DNA of 64,000 nucleotides from an uncultured Pelagibacteraceae bacterium. Its GTDB lineage: Bacteria > Pseudomonadota > Alphaproteobacteria > Pelagibacterales > Pelagibacteraceae. A model generated the notes under the pieces. The model was not told the DNA's origin, ran no database searches, and was given only the letters and a program-made list of their open reading frames with translations. Positions 40,547 to 51,336 of this stretch are shown one piece after another. How positions within the stretch are numbered: position 1 is the first letter of the stretch; every line of letters starts with the position of its first letter. Made by a program: the position numbers and the translations under genes. The stretch spans positions 62,001 through 126,000 of the forward strand of contig CACGUZ010000002.1 of NCBI GenBank assembly GCA_902576375.1, in the 5' to 3' direction.

Positions 40547-40753
40547 TTAACCTCTTAAACTGTAAGGCATATACGACTTTACAATTTTACCGTCTTGTTT
40601 CGACATAGTTGTAGTGCCTCTTAATTTTCTTATTTGAGAATTTGTTCGTTTTATCATACCATGTCTTTTACCAGCTTGGGCCATTATAACTTTACCTTTT
40701 GCAGATATTTTGAACCTTTTTTTTGCAGAGCTTTTTGTTTTTAGTTTTGGCAT
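40547..40753 (-). CDS. rpmI: 50S ribosomal protein L35
   Basis: 68 residues: [41 protein letters not shown]. Fits the L35 family throughout. Lies 53 nt downstream of infC in the conserved infC-rpmI-rplT cluster. Confidence 0.97.
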   Translation of the reverse strand: MPKLKTKSSAKKRFKISAKGKVIMAQAGKRHGMIKRTNSQIRKLRGTTTMSKQDGKIVKSYMPYSLRG

Positions 40754-40806
40754 AATTTTGCGAGTTTATACAAAGAATGTTATTAATTTACAACTACTAT
40801 TAAAGC

Positions 40807-41352
40807 TTATAAAGGCTGAATTACCATTATCATTTGCTTTCCATCGAACTTCGGATGTAATTCTACCTTACCAATTTCCTTCATATCCTCTTTGATCTTT
40901 GTCATTAACTCATTGCCTAAATGTGAGTGCTGAAGTTCTCTACCTTTAAATCTTATTGTAAATTTTACTTTATCGCCTTTAGCAATAAATTTTTTGGCAT
41001 TTTTTACTTTGAACTCGTAATCATGTGTTTCAGTTACAGGTCTCATTTTTATTTCTTTTAATGCGATTATTTTTTGTTTTTTTTTGGCAAGATTTGCTTT
41101 TTTTTGTGCATCATACTTATATTTCCCCATGTCCATGATTTTGCAAACTGGTGGATTTGCATTTGGAGCTATTTCTATTAAATCTAAACCTTGATTCCTC
41201 GCCATCGATATTGCTTCGTTTGTGCTAATGACACCTAAATTTTCTCCGTCACTTCCTATAACTTGAACTTCTGGAGATGAAATTCTATTATTAGATCTTG
41301 GACCTCGATCTTTAGTTCTTCTCTGAAAATAATTTTGCTTAAAATCTGCCAC
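40807..41352 (-). CDS. infC: Translation initiation factor IF-3
   Basis: 181 residues with a GTG start at 41352, 6 nt after the thrS stop. N-domain NNRISSPEVQVIGSDGENLGVI and LIEIAPNANPPVCKIMDMGKY; C-domain KEIKMRPVTETHDYEFKVKNA and VKFTIRFKGRELQH. Rare or weak start codons are linked to autoregulation of IF-3 in E. coli; here it is GTG. Confidence 0.97.
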   Translation of the reverse strand: MADFKQNYFQRRTKDRGPRSNNRISSPEVQVIGSDGENLGVISTNEAISMARNQGLDLIEIAPNANPPVCKIMDMGKYKYDAQKKANLAKKKQKIIALKEIKMRPVTETHDYEFKVKNAKKFIAKGDKVKFTIRFKGRELQHSHLGNELMTKIKEDMKEIGKVELHPKFDGKQMIMVIQPL

Positions 41353-41358
41353 TTAAAT

Positions 41359-43272
41359 TTAAGATACTTTATTTAAAGCAGAAAATGTTTTTAAAAATTT
41401 ATTTAATTCCATATTTTCTTGTTTATTAGAATCCAATCTTCTAATAGTTACGGAGTTACTGTCAACTTCTTTTTTACCACAAATTAATAAAATAGGGACT
41501 TTTGCAAGAGAATGTTCTCTTATTTTATAGTTTAAATTATGATTTTTTAAATCAACTATTGAACTCATCCCAGCTTCTTTTATTTTTTTGGAAACTTTAC
41601 TTGCATATTCCTCAAAATCTTCTGAGATTGGAATTACCACTGTTTGTAACGGAGATATCCAAAATGGAAACTTACCAGCATAATTCTCAATTAAAATTCC
41701 AATAAATCTTTCAAGTGATCCAAACAAAGCTCTATGTAACATCACTGGAACCTTTTTTGTTCCATCCTTGTCAACATAAGTAGCATCTAATCTTCCAGGT
41801 AAGTTTAAATCTACTTGTACTGTTCCACATTGCCAATCTCTACCAATTGCATCTCTTAAAACAAATTCTATTTTTGGACCATAAAACGCACCTTCTCCCT
41901 TATTTATGCTGTATTCTAATTTCGTTGCTTTAACTGCCTCTAATAATGATGCCTCGGCTTTATCCCAAACTTTATCTTCGCCCACTCTTACTTCTGGTCT
42001 GTCGGCATATTTTAAAACCACTTTTTCAAAACCTAAATTTTTATAAATATCTAAAATTAAATTTGTTACATTTAAACACTCACTTGTAATTTGATCTTCT
42101 GAACAAAAAATATGTGCATCATCTTGTGTAAAAGCTCTTACTCTTAGAAGACCATGTAAAGCTCCCGATGGTTCATATCTATGTACTTTACCAAATTCTG
42201 TTATTCTTAAGGGTAAATCTCTATAACTTTTTAAACCTTGATTAAAAACTTGTATATGACCCGGGCAATTCATGGGTTTTATTGCAAAAACTTTTTCGTC
42301 AGGAGTTTCAGAAGTATACATGTTTTCACCATATTTTTCCCAATGCCCCGATTTTTCCCATAATAATCTATCTAATACCTCTGGAGTATTCACTTCTTTA
42401 TATCCTGCTGCATCTTGGCGTGCTCGCATATAATTAATTAATTTTTGAAATAATGCCCAACCCTTCTCATGCCAGAAAACAGATCCTGGACTTTCTTCTC
42501 TAAAATGAAATAAATCCATTTCTTTGCCAAGTTTCCTATGATCTCTTTTTTCCGCTTCCTCAATTCTTTTTAAATAATCATCTAAATCTTTTTGAGATGC
42601 CCAACCAGTTCCATAAATTCTTTGTAACATCTCGTTTTTTGAGTCTCCACGCCAATAAGCTCCAGCAACTTTTGTAAGCTTAAATGCTTTACCAATTTTT
42701 CCAGACGAAACTAAGTGTGGACCTCTACACAAGTCATGCCAAGTATCCCCATGGTGATATACGGTTAGCTCCTCACTCTCTGGAATACTCTCTATTATTT
42801 CTGCTTTATATTTTTCACCAATTTTTTTGAAATGACTTATTGCTTTATCTCTTTTCCAAACTTCTCTTTTTGTTTTTACATCTTTATCAATTATTTCTGA
42901 CATTTTTTTTTCTATTTTTTCTAGATCATCCTCTGTAAAAGGCTCTTTCCGAGCAAAATCATAGTAAAAACCATTTTCAATTACTGGTCCTATAGTCACT
43001 TGTGTACCAGGGTATAATTCTTGAACAGCCATTGCCATTATGTGCGCAGTGTCATGTCTTATAACTTCAAGACCTTCTGGATCTTTTGCAGTAAAGATTT
43101 TTACTGAACAATCTTTTTTAATTGAAAAATACAAATCTTTTAACTCACCGTCGACACTCATTATCAATGCTTGTTTTGATAATGACTTGCTTATTTTTTC
43201 TGCAACATCTAAACCTGTAACTTCTTTGGGAAATTCAATATTTTTTCCATCTGGTAATGTAATTGTAGGCAT
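41359..43272 (-). CDS. thrS: Threonyl-tRNA synthetase
   Basis: 637 residues. N-terminal TGS domain ([14 protein letters not shown]), editing domain with [16 protein letters not shown] and [13 protein letters not shown], core with [24 protein letters not shown] (Zn Cys), [15 protein letters not shown] and [15 protein letters not shown], then the anticodon-binding domain. Starts right after the glycosyltransferase stop. Confidence 0.97.
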   Translation of the reverse strand: MPTITLPDGKNIEFPKEVTGLDVAEKISKSLSKQALIMSVDGELKDLYFSIKKDCSVKIFTAKDPEGLEVIRHDTAHIMAMAVQELYPGTQVTIGPVIENGFYYDFARKEPFTEDDLEKIEKKMSEIIDKDVKTKREVWKRDKAISHFKKIGEKYKAEIIESIPESEELTVYHHGDTWHDLCRGPHLVSSGKIGKAFKLTKVAGAYWRGDSKNEMLQRIYGTGWASQKDLDDYLKRIEEAEKRDHRKLGKEMDLFHFREESPGSVFWHEKGWALFQKLINYMRARQDAAGYKEVNTPEVLDRLLWEKSGHWEKYGENMYTSETPDEKVFAIKPMNCPGHIQVFNQGLKSYRDLPLRITEFGKVHRYEPSGALHGLLRVRAFTQDDAHIFCSEDQITSECLNVTNLILDIYKNLGFEKVVLKYADRPEVRVGEDKVWDKAEASLLEAVKATKLEYSINKGEGAFYGPKIEFVLRDAIGRDWQCGTVQVDLNLPGRLDATYVDKDGTKKVPVMLHRALFGSLERFIGILIENYAGKFPFWISPLQTVVIPISEDFEEYASKVSKKIKEAGMSSIVDLKNHNLNYKIREHSLAKVPILLICGKKEVDSNSVTIRRLDSNKQENMELNKFLKTFSALNKVS

Positions 43273-44427
43273 TTAGTTTAATAGTCTTTTATACTCTGAA
43301 TATGTAGAAAAACACATTTTTTCAACATTAAATTTTTTTATTATATTGTTTCTTCCTTCTTTACCCATAAGATTTATAGATGTTTCGTCCATTGTTAATC
43401 CATGAATTATTTTTTTACTTAAAGACTCTGCATCCCCCGATTTAAATAAAAAGCCTGTTTTTTCATCAATAATTGTCTCATTGGATCCTCCAATATTACT
43501 AGCTATAATTAATTTTTCCATAGATTGTGCTTCCACAGCTACTCTTCCAAAAGCTTCTGGTTCAATTGAGGCTGATACAATTATATCAGAAACTTTATAA
43601 GCTAATGCCATATCTTCACAATGATCTACAAATTTAATTTGATTTGTTAAATGATATTGCTCAGTAAGACGGATTAATTTTTTTTTATATAAATCTCTAC
43701 CTTGATCATTTCCAAGTATAACTGCATGAAAAGCTTCGTAACCTAATTCAATTTTAACAAGATTAATTGCTTCAATAAATAATTCTTGTCCTTTCCAAGA
43801 TGTAAGTCTACCTGGCATTAAAATTATTTTTTTCTCATCATTTATATTCCATTTTTGAAGTAAGTTTTTTTCATCGTTTTCTAATTTTGTAGAAGAGTCG
43901 AAATAATCAACATTTATTCCTCTAAAAATAACTAAAAATTTTTTTTGGCTTTTTAAAAATTCAGAATAATTTTCTTTTATATGAGAAAAAATAAAATTTG
44001 ATCCTGCAATAATCAAATCAGATCTTAACATGACAGAATTATAAAATTTTTTAAGATTACCACTAAAATTATAAGTTCCATGAAATGTGGTAACAAACTT
44101 TCTATTAGTTAACTTTGTTGCTAATAAACAGGACCAAGCTGGTGCTCTACTTCTTGCATGAACAATTGAGATTTTAAAAAATAAAATTATACCGATTAAT
44201 AAAATTGTATTTATTAGAATCAATAATGGGTTTTTACTATGTACTGGAAGTTTAATTAGTTTTACTTTTTTTTTATCAACAAATTTTGTTAATTCCCCTC
44301 CGCTAGTTACTATAAAAGACTCACACCCATTTTCTGGTAAATAATGAGCAATATCATAACATCCAGTTTCTGCCCCTCCGTAACCTAGTTTTGGTATTAC
44401 TTGCAGGACTTTTATATTAGACGACAT
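43273..44427 (-). CDS. Glycosyltransferase family 4
   Basis: 384 residues, GT-B fold. N-terminal VIPKLGYGGAETGC and donor-binding region ILMPGRLTSWKGQELFIEA with EPEAFGRVAVEAQSMEK. Transfers a sugar to a lipid or polysaccharide; substrate unknown. Precedes thrS without a gap, so it is likely co-transcribed with it. Divergent from the hydrolase gene by 42 bp. Confidence 0.92.
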   Translation of the reverse strand: MSSNIKVLQVIPKLGYGGAETGCYDIAHYLPENGCESFIVTSGGELTKFVDKKKVKLIKLPVHSKNPLLILINTILLIGIILFFKISIVHARSRAPAWSCLLATKLTNRKFVTTFHGTYNFSGNLKKFYNSVMLRSDLIIAGSNFIFSHIKENYSEFLKSQKKFLVIFRGINVDYFDSSTKLENDEKNLLQKWNINDEKKIILMPGRLTSWKGQELFIEAINLVKIELGYEAFHAVILGNDQGRDLYKKKLIRLTEQYHLTNQIKFVDHCEDMALAYKVSDIIVSASIEPEAFGRVAVEAQSMEKLIIASNIGGSNETIIDEKTGFLFKSGDAESLSKKIIHGLTMDETSINLMGKEGRNNIIKKFNVEKMCFSTYSEYKRLLN

Positions 44428-44469
44428 ACGGTTAGATTATATAATAATAGAGATAACTAATAAACTTTT

Positions 44470-45216
44470 ATGAACAAATTCAATTATCTTAAAATAAATA
44501 AATATAAAAAAATCAGATATTTAAAATACAGCCAAAAAAATACGACTTACATTGTTTTTTTACACGGGTTTATGTCTGATTTAGAAGGAAAAAAACCTAA
44601 AGCATTTTTAAATTTTGCAAAAAAAAATAAACTTGGTTTTCTTGCACTAGAATATTCTGGTCATGGTAAATCATCTGGTAAATTTACCAATGGGAATATC
44701 TCAAAATGGACTAAAGAGACAACTTTATTAATTAACAAAATCGTCAAAAAAAATAAAATCATATTAATTGGTTCAAGTATGGGCTCTTGGATTGCTTTAA
44801 ATCAATTTAAATTTTTTAAGAAACAAATTTTAGGATTTTTGGGAATTGGTTCTGCACCTCAATTTTTAGAAGGTTTAATGTGGAACAAATTTTCCAAAAA
44901 AATGAAGAAAGAAATAACAAAAAATGGGATCATCAACTTAAAGCATGGAAATCATGAATATCCAATCTCTTTACAATTGATTAAAGATGGTCGGAAAAAT
45001 AAAGTATTTCATAAAAAGATTTACGATAAATTAAAGATTACTATGGTTCATGGACAAAAGGATGAGTCTGTCCCTGTCAGTTATTCCAAAAAAATTTTAA
45101 AAATTTTCGTAAATTCAAAAAAAAAATTAGTTATTATTAAAAAAGGTGATCACAGCTTATCTTCACCTAAATGGTTAGACATATTAAAAAAAGAGTTAAA
45201 AATTATAATTAACTAA
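44470..45216 (+). CDS. Alpha/beta hydrolase (ABHD10/thioesterase-like)
   Basis: 248 residues. Oxyanion region FLHGFMSDLEGKK, acid/base SGHGKSSGKF, nucleophile elbow GSSMGSWIA (Ser), acid region VHGQKDESVP and catalytic His in KKGDHSLSS. Resembles small acyl-protein or lipid thioesterase-type hydrolases. Substrate unknown. 8-bp convergent overlap with gltB. Confidence 0.88.
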   Translation: MNKFNYLKINKYKKIRYLKYSQKNTTYIVFLHGFMSDLEGKKPKAFLNFAKKNKLGFLALEYSGHGKSSGKFTNGNISKWTKETTLLINKIVKKNKIILIGSSMGSWIALNQFKFFKKQILGFLGIGSAPQFLEGLMWNKFSKKMKKEITKNGIINLKHGNHEYPISLQLIKDGRKNKVFHKKIYDKLKITMVHGQKDESVPVSYSKKILKIFVNSKKKLVIIKKGDHSLSSPKWLDILKKELKIIIN

Positions 45217-48200
45217 CTTCTTTAATCTTAGACTTAAATGTAATTGGATTTTTAAGCTTATCAATCATCTCCTTTGGACAAACCTGAACAAAATTTTTAA
45301 TTTCAACTTCAAAATTTTCATAAATATTTTTTGATATCAACGATCCTGTCTCCTTTGAATGTTCTAAAATTAATTCTTTTAGATAACTTATCCAATAATC
45401 TGTTTCAACATTTTGCCAAACAACTGAATCTGGATTTACTTTTTTTTCAAACTCATTAGATTTATCATAGATAAATGCCATACCTCCGGTCATGCCAGCT
45501 GCAAAGTTATCACCGACATTTCCCAAAATGACTACTGTTCCTCCAGTCATATACTCACAACCATTTGAGTCACAACCTTCAATAACTGTAGTTGCACCTG
45601 AATTTCTTACAGCAAATCTATCACCTGCTTGACCCGCAGCAAAAAGTTTACCTGAGGTAGCCCCATACAGAACTGTATTTCCGATGATTGTATTTTCATT
45701 AGAGATTAAATTACTTTCATCCGAAAGTTTTATCGAGATTGTAGCACCTGACAATCCCTTGCCGACATAGTCATTTGCATCACCTTTAAGATTTAATTTT
45801 AGTCCTTTTGATGAAAAAGCACCAAACGACTGACCCGCAGAGCCTTTGAAATTTAATGTTAGAAAATTTTCATCAAGTTTTTCGTAACCATACTTTTTAT
45901 AAAGATGATGTGAAATTCTTGTACCAACCGCCCTGTTTGTATTTTTAATAATAAATTCTTTCTCAACTTTTTCTGAATTATCTAAAGATTTTTCTATTTC
46001 TGGCCAAATTTCATGGTCTAATGTTTCAGGTACTTTATTGATCTCCAATGACTCGCAATATCTTTTATTGTTTCCTGGATCTGCCTGAACAAATAATGGA
46101 TTCAAATCCAAATCATCTAAATTTGGCGAAGCTTTATTAACTTGCATTAATAAATCAGTTCTTCCAATAATATCATTTAATGATTTAAAACCTAATTTAG
46201 CTAAAATTTCTCTTACTTCAGATGCAATAAAAGTGAACAAATTTACAACCTTGTCTGGAGTACCGGTAAATTTTTCTCTTAATTTTTCATCTTGTGTACA
46301 AACACCTACTGGACAAGTATTTGAGTGGCACTGTCTTACCATTATACATCCCATTGCCACTAGAGCTGTTGTAGCAACTCCATATTCTTCTGCTCCCATC
46401 ATTGCAGCAATAACAACATCCCTTCCGGTTTTAATACCACCATCAGTTCTCAATGTAACTTTGTGTCTTAAATTGTTTAATGTTAAAACCTGATTTGCCT
46501 CAGTGAGACCCATCTCCCAAGGTATTCCAACATATTTGACACTTGTTTGAGGAGTTGCGCCTGTTCCTCCATTATGACCCGAAATTAAAATAATATCTGC
46601 TTTCGCTTTAGCTACACCTGCAGCGATGGTTCCGATTCCTGATGATGCGACTAACTTAACACCAACTCGTGCTTTTGGATTTGTTTGCTTCAAATCATAA
46701 ATCAGTTGTGCCAAATCTTCTATCGAGTAAATATCGTGGTGTGGAGGTGGAGAAATTAGTGTTACTCCTGGTGTGGAATGTCTTAGTCTTGCAATTTCCT
46801 TTGTTACTTTAAAGCCAGGTAACTGACCGCCTTCCCCTGGTTTAGCGCCTTGTGCCATTTTGATTTCTATTTCATTACAATTATTCAAGTAATTTACAGT
46901 CACACCAAATCTAGCAGATGCAATTTGTTTAACTCTAGAATTTGCACTATCACCACTATCCATCACTTTAAATCTTTCTGCATCTTCTCCACCTTCACCA
47001 CTACAAGAAGCTCCTTTAATTCTATTCATTCCAATAGCGAGTGTTTCATGCGCTTCTTTAGATAAAGCACCGTGGGACATGCTTCCACTACCAAATCTTT
47101 TTAATATTTTTTCTATTGGTTCAACTTCTGATAAGTTAATTGATGGGCCCAATTTTTTTTTTCTAAAATCAACTAGATCCCTTAAATTTATTGGTGGTAA
47201 ATTATATATACCATCAGCATATTTTTTATATGCTTCATATGAATTTGAGCCTACAGCACTTTGTAATAAATGAATTAGCTTTCCTTGATATTGATGTATT
47301 TCTCCGTTTTTCCTATATCTATAAATACCTCCAATTGGCAATATAGTTTCTGTACTTTCAAATGCTTCTTTATGAATTTCTCTTATTTTTTTTTCAATTC
47401 CAACTAAACCAATACCTGAAATTTTCGAGGTAACTCCAGGAAAGTATTCATTTACAACTGTTCTGCTCAATCCTACTGTTTCAAAATTACATCCACCTCT
47501 GTAAGAACTTAAAACTGAAATCCCCATTTTTGACATTATCTTCAATAAACCCGCATTAACTGAATTAATGTAGCGTTGTACACACTCATCAAAACTAAAT
47601 TGGCCAAAAAGTTTTTTTTCATATCTTTGATATAAACTATCAAAAGCCAGATATGGATTTACTGTAGTTGCTCCAACTCCAATTAATGTTGCAAACGAAT
47701 GAGTGTCTATAGCCTCTCCAGACTGAACATTTATAGAAACATAACCTCTTAATTTTTTTTGTATCAAAAATGTGTTTATGGCTCCGACACATAATAAAAT
47801 AGGCATTGGCAATCTTTCAGATGAGAGATTTTTGTCACTTAAAATAAGTTGGGTAATGCCTTGTCTTACTGCAATTTCAGATTCTTTTTGGATCCTGTTA
47901 ATAGAATTTTCTAAATTGTCATCTTGTGAAAATGAACAATCAATAGTTACTGAATTTTTACCAAAAAAATTAGTGAACTTATTAAATTGTGAATTTGATA
48001 GAATAGGGCTATTTAAAACATAAATATTCTCTTTAGTTAAAGTATCAAAATCAAGAATATTACCTAAATTTCCAAATCTAGTTTTTAAACTCATCACTTT
48101 ATTTTCTCTTAAAGAGTCAATTGGCGGATTAGTTACTTGGCTAAAATTTTGTCTAAAAAAATGGTAAAGTGGTCTATACTTGTCAGATAACACTGCTAAA

Positions 48201-49714
48201 GGGGTATCATCACCCATGGAACCTGTTGCTTCTTTTGCATCTTCTGCCATTGGATGTAAGATAAGTTCTAGATCTTCTAAACTTATTCCGAAAGTATATT
48301 GTCTTCTCCTTAAGCTTTCGCCATCAAAATTATGTTTTTCATTGGAAATTGATAATTTTTCATCTAGATCAATTATTTGGGAATTGAAGTGTTTAAACTC
48401 TTTAGCCAAATAATCTTTTATTTGACTATTAGAAAAAACTTTACCTTTTTCAATTCTAACCCCGATAATTTCACCAGGACCAAGTCTTCCCTTGGTTAAA
48501 ATTTTTTTTTCATTTAAATCAATCATTCCTGTTTCTGAACCTGCAAAGATCATTTTGTCTTTTGTAATGGCATATCTCAAAGGCCTAAGACCATTCCTAT
48601 CATTTGCAGCTATAACCCATTCATTGTCTGTAGCAGCAATAGCAGCAGGTCCATCCCATGGTTCCATTGTGCTATTTAAAAAATTAAATAATTGCTGATG
48701 ACTTTTTGATAATGTCTTATTTTTTTTTGACCATGCATCCGGTACTAGCATTAATTTAGCTAATGGTGCAGATTGGCCTGATTTATTTAATAATTCAAAT
48801 ACATTATCTAAAGCTGCAGAGTCAGAGACACCTTTTTGAATTACTGGTTTTAAATTTTCTATGTCCTCGAAAAGTGGGCTACTCATTTCTTGCTCGTGAA
48901 CTTTCATCCAGTTTTTATTACCTTTATAAGTATTTATCTCACCATTGTGCGCTATGGCCCTAAATGGTTGAGCTAAGCTCCAGCTCGGTGCGGTGTTTGT
49001 TGAAAATCTTTGATGAAAAATTGCATATCTTGAAATAAATCTTGAATCTTTAAGATCTAAATAAAAGTCAGATATAGACTCTGCTAAATATAGCCCTTTA
49101 TAAATTATAGATTTTGAACTAATTGAACAAATATAAAAATCATTCAATGAGGCATCAAAAGCTTTATTTTCAATTCTCTTTCTTATTTCATAAATTTTTC
49201 TCTCTAAGTTTTTATCTAATAAATTTGGATCATTAGGTTTAAAAAGAACTTGAATGATTTCTGGCATGGTTTGAAGAGCTTTTTCGCCTAAAACTTTTGA
49301 ATTTACTGGTACTTGTCGCCAACCATATATACTAAAATTATTTTTAGTTAGTTCACTCTCAACTATTGTTTTGCAACTTTCTTGCGCTGAATAGTCATTT
49401 CTAGGTAAAAAAATCATACCTACACAGATTTCAGAATTATCATAATCGTGTCCAGTAACTTGTATTTTTTCTATAAAAAAATCTTTCGGAATTTCAACAT
49501 GTATTCCGGCTCCATCACCCGTTTTACCATCTGCATCAACGGCACCTCTGTGCCAAACTGCTTTTAAAGCTTCAATTCCATACTCAACTATAGCCCTAGA
49601 TTTTTTTCCTTCTGTAGATGCGATTAAACCAACTCCACAAGCATCATGTTCCATCTCTTTTGAATAAACATGATTTTTTGTGAGTAACTCTAAATTTTTT
49701 TTATAATTTTCCAT
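45209..49714 (-). CDS. gltB: Glutamate synthase large subunit
   Basis: 1501 residues from ATG 49714, which touches the gltD stop. A longer frame starting at 49801 is rejected because it overlaps gltD by 88 bases. The short propeptide ends before catalytic Cys26 (HDACGVGL) of the class II glutaminase domain. The FMN/synthase domain carries GHNGGTGATPQTSVKY. The [3Fe-4S] motif is C-x5-C-x4-C in MVRQCHSNTCPVGVC. C-terminal GXGXG beta-helix. Makes two glutamates from glutamine and 2-oxoglutarate. Confidence 0.98.
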   Translation of the reverse strand: MENYKKNLELLTKNHVYSKEMEHDACGVGLIASTEGKKSRAIVEYGIEALKAVWHRGAVDADGKTGDGAGIHVEIPKDFFIEKIQVTGHDYDNSEICVGMIFLPRNDYSAQESCKTIVESELTKNNFSIYGWRQVPVNSKVLGEKALQTMPEIIQVLFKPNDPNLLDKNLERKIYEIRKRIENKAFDASLNDFYICSISSKSIIYKGLYLAESISDFYLDLKDSRFISRYAIFHQRFSTNTAPSWSLAQPFRAIAHNGEINTYKGNKNWMKVHEQEMSSPLFEDIENLKPVIQKGVSDSAALDNVFELLNKSGQSAPLAKLMLVPDAWSKKNKTLSKSHQQLFNFLNSTMEPWDGPAAIAATDNEWVIAANDRNGLRPLRYAITKDKMIFAGSETGMIDLNEKKILTKGRLGPGEIIGVRIEKGKVFSNSQIKDYLAKEFKHFNSQIIDLDEKLSISNEKHNFDGESLRRRQYTFGISLEDLELILHPMAEDAKEATGSMGDDTPLAVLSDKYRPLYHFFRQNFSQVTNPPIDSLRENKVMSLKTRFGNLGNILDFDTLTKENIYVLNSPILSNSQFNKFTNFFGKNSVTIDCSFSQDDNLENSINRIQKESEIAVRQGITQLILSDKNLSSERLPMPILLCVGAINTFLIQKKLRGYVSINVQSGEAIDTHSFATLIGVGATTVNPYLAFDSLYQRYEKKLFGQFSFDECVQRYINSVNAGLLKIMSKMGISVLSSYRGGCNFETVGLSRTVVNEYFPGVTSKISGIGLVGIEKKIREIHKEAFESTETILPIGGIYRYRKNGEIHQYQGKLIHLLQSAVGSNSYEAYKKYADGIYNLPPINLRDLVDFRKKKLGPSINLSEVEPIEKILKRFGSGSMSHGALSKEAHETLAIGMNRIKGASCSGEGGEDAERFKVMDSGDSANSRVKQIASARFGVTVNYLNNCNEIEIKMAQGAKPGEGGQLPGFKVTKEIARLRHSTPGVTLISPPPHHDIYSIEDLAQLIYDLKQTNPKARVGVKLVASSGIGTIAAGVAKAKADIILISGHNGGTGATPQTSVKYVGIPWEMGLTEANQVLTLNNLRHKVTLRTDGGIKTGRDVVIAAMMGAEEYGVATTALVAMGCIMVRQCHSNTCPVGVCTQDEKLREKFTGTPDKVVNLFTFIASEVREILAKLGFKSLNDIIGRTDLLMQVNKASPNLDDLDLNPLFVQADPGNNKRYCESLEINKVPETLDHEIWPEIEKSLDNSEKVEKEFIIKNTNRAVGTRISHHLYKKYGYEKLDENFLTLNFKGSAGQSFGAFSSKGLKLNLKGDANDYVGKGLSGATISIKLSDESNLISNENTIIGNTVLYGATSGKLFAAGQAGDRFAVRNSGATTVIEGCDSNGCEYMTGGTVVILGNVGDNFAAGMTGGMAFIYDKSNEFEKKVNPDSVVWQNVETDYWISYLKELILEHSKETGSLISKNIYENFEVEIKNFVQVCPKEMIDKLKNPITFKSKIKEVS

Positions 49715-51153
49715 TAAGCTACTTTTGTTTTTTTTAATTGCATATTTTCTAAATATGTTTTCATAGAAGAAGCTGCATCTCTCCCATCTTTGATTGCCCA
49801 TACTACTAACGACGCTCCTCTTACAATGTCTCCTGCAGCAAAAACACCTTTTAGATTTGTTTCCATCGTATTGAAATCAGTTTTAATTGTTCCCCATTTT
49901 GTTACTTGTAACTCTTGTGAATCAAATAATAATGGTAAATTTTCTGGATCAAATCCAAGAGCTTTGATTACCATGTCAGCCTTCACCATAAATTCTGAAC
50001 CTTCTTTAATTTCTGGTTTTCGTCTTCCTGACTCATCTGGTTCACCTAATTCAATTTGATTAACAACTAAATTTTCAATTTTATTTTTTCCTTTAAATTC
50101 TTTAGGACTAGAAAGCCAAACAAATTCTACACCCTCCTCCTCAGCATTTGCAACTTCTCTAGCAGATCCAGGCATATTTTCTTTATCTCTTCTATATAAA
50201 CATTTTACCGACTTTGCTTTTTGTCTTACTGAAGTTCTTACACAATCCATTGCTGTGTCACCGCCACCTATCACGACAACATCTTTTCCCTCAGCGTTTA
50301 AAATTCCTTTATCAAATAACTCTACTTTATCTCCTAGGCCTTTTTTATTTGATGCTGTCAAAAACTCCATTGCAGGAAAAATATTACCTAAATCATTACC
50401 AGGTAATTCTACTTCTCTTGGTTTATATACACCCGTCGCTATTAAAATTGCATCATGTTTTTTTCGCAACTGTTCTAGAGTTGCATCTTTACCAACTTCA
50501 AAATTTTGAATAAATTTTATCCCACCATCCTTTAACAACTTTGTTCTTCGCTCAACTACATGTTTTTCAAGTTTAAAATTTGGAATTCCATAAATTAATA
50601 ATCCACCTGCACGATCATATCGATCATAAACAGTAATTTTATATCCATTTTTCCTTAGCTGCTCAGCGGCTGCCAATCCTGCGGGACCGGCACCAATTAT
50701 TCCAACGCTTTGGTCTTTTTCATGCTTTAGGGAAATTGGTTTAACCCAGCCTTGTTCCCATGCTTTGTCATTAATATATTTCTCAACTGAACCAATAGTA
50801 ACTGTTCCATGTCCTGATTGCTCAATAACGCAGTTACCCTCACACAATCTGTCCTGAGGACAAATTCTTCCACACACCTCTGGCATATTGTTAGTGCTTT
50901 GAGATAATTCGTAGGCCTCTTTTAATCTTCCCTCAGCTGTAAGTTTTAACCAATCTGGAATATTGTTGCTTAAGGGACAATGTACTTGGCAAAATGGAAC
51001 TCCACATTGAGAACATCTGCTTGATTGTTCTTCAGCTTTTTTAGTTACAAACTCGTCATAGATCTCATTAAAATCCTCTTTTCTTGTGCCAATCTTTCTT
51101 TTAGGTGGAGTTTGTTGACCTATTTTTACAAATTTTAACATTTTATCAGTCAT
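49714..51153 (-). CDS. gltD: Glutamate synthase small subunit
   Basis: 479 residues. N-terminal 4Fe-4S ligand region (CSQCGVPFCQVHCPLSN and CGRICPQDRLCEGNC), FAD site GIIGAGPAGLAAAEQL, NADPH site VVIGGGDTAMDC, and C-terminal GVFAAGDIVRGASL. Delivers NADPH electrons to GltB. In front lies a -10 box and an inverted repeat (51210-51230). Confidence 0.97.
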   Translation of the reverse strand: MTDKMLKFVKIGQQTPPKRKIGTRKEDFNEIYDEFVTKKAEEQSSRCSQCGVPFCQVHCPLSNNIPDWLKLTAEGRLKEAYELSQSTNNMPEVCGRICPQDRLCEGNCVIEQSGHGTVTIGSVEKYINDKAWEQGWVKPISLKHEKDQSVGIIGAGPAGLAAAEQLRKNGYKITVYDRYDRAGGLLIYGIPNFKLEKHVVERRTKLLKDGGIKFIQNFEVGKDATLEQLRKKHDAILIATGVYKPREVELPGNDLGNIFPAMEFLTASNKKGLGDKVELFDKGILNAEGKDVVVIGGGDTAMDCVRTSVRQKAKSVKCLYRRDKENMPGSAREVANAEEEGVEFVWLSSPKEFKGKNKIENLVVNQIELGEPDESGRRKPEIKEGSEFMVKADMVIKALGFDPENLPLLFDSQELQVTKWGTIKTDFNTMETNLKGVFAAGDIVRGASLVVWAIKDGRDAASSMKTYLENMQLKKTKVA

Positions 51154-51175
51154 AGAATCTTTAAATTTTCGGCAA

Positions 51176-51230
51176 ATTATACATTGTTTTTTGTAATAAA
51201 AGTATTATTTAGGTCAATAATTATGACCTA
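51176..51230 (-). promoter_or_regulatory. gltD promoter with upstream inverted repeat
   Basis: Minus strand TATAAT at 51181-51176 gives a start near 51169, 16 nt before gltD. No good -35 is seen. At 51210-51230 there is TAGGTCA-7 nt-TGACCTA (7-bp arms), centred about 51 bp upstream of that start. That is an activator-type position. The regulator is unknown. Confidence 0.5.
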
Positions 51231-51336
51231 TAATTAACGCTATTTAGCATAAAATGTAAGAAATTTATTTTTTGCATACCTATTATGACTAAATCGAATT
51301 GTTTAAAATGAATATTTTTTAAGTTACGACATCTTT

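Noticed and set aside
49715-49801. Longer gltB start
   Set aside because: The extension overlaps gltD and precedes the usual propeptide; the ATG at 49714 gives a normal short propeptide before catalytic Cys26.
51154-51336. Riboswitch between gltD and uppP
   Set aside because: The gltD leader is predicted to be about 16 nt and shows only a -10 box and the inverted repeat; no stable stem set resembles a known nitrogen or glutamine riboswitch.
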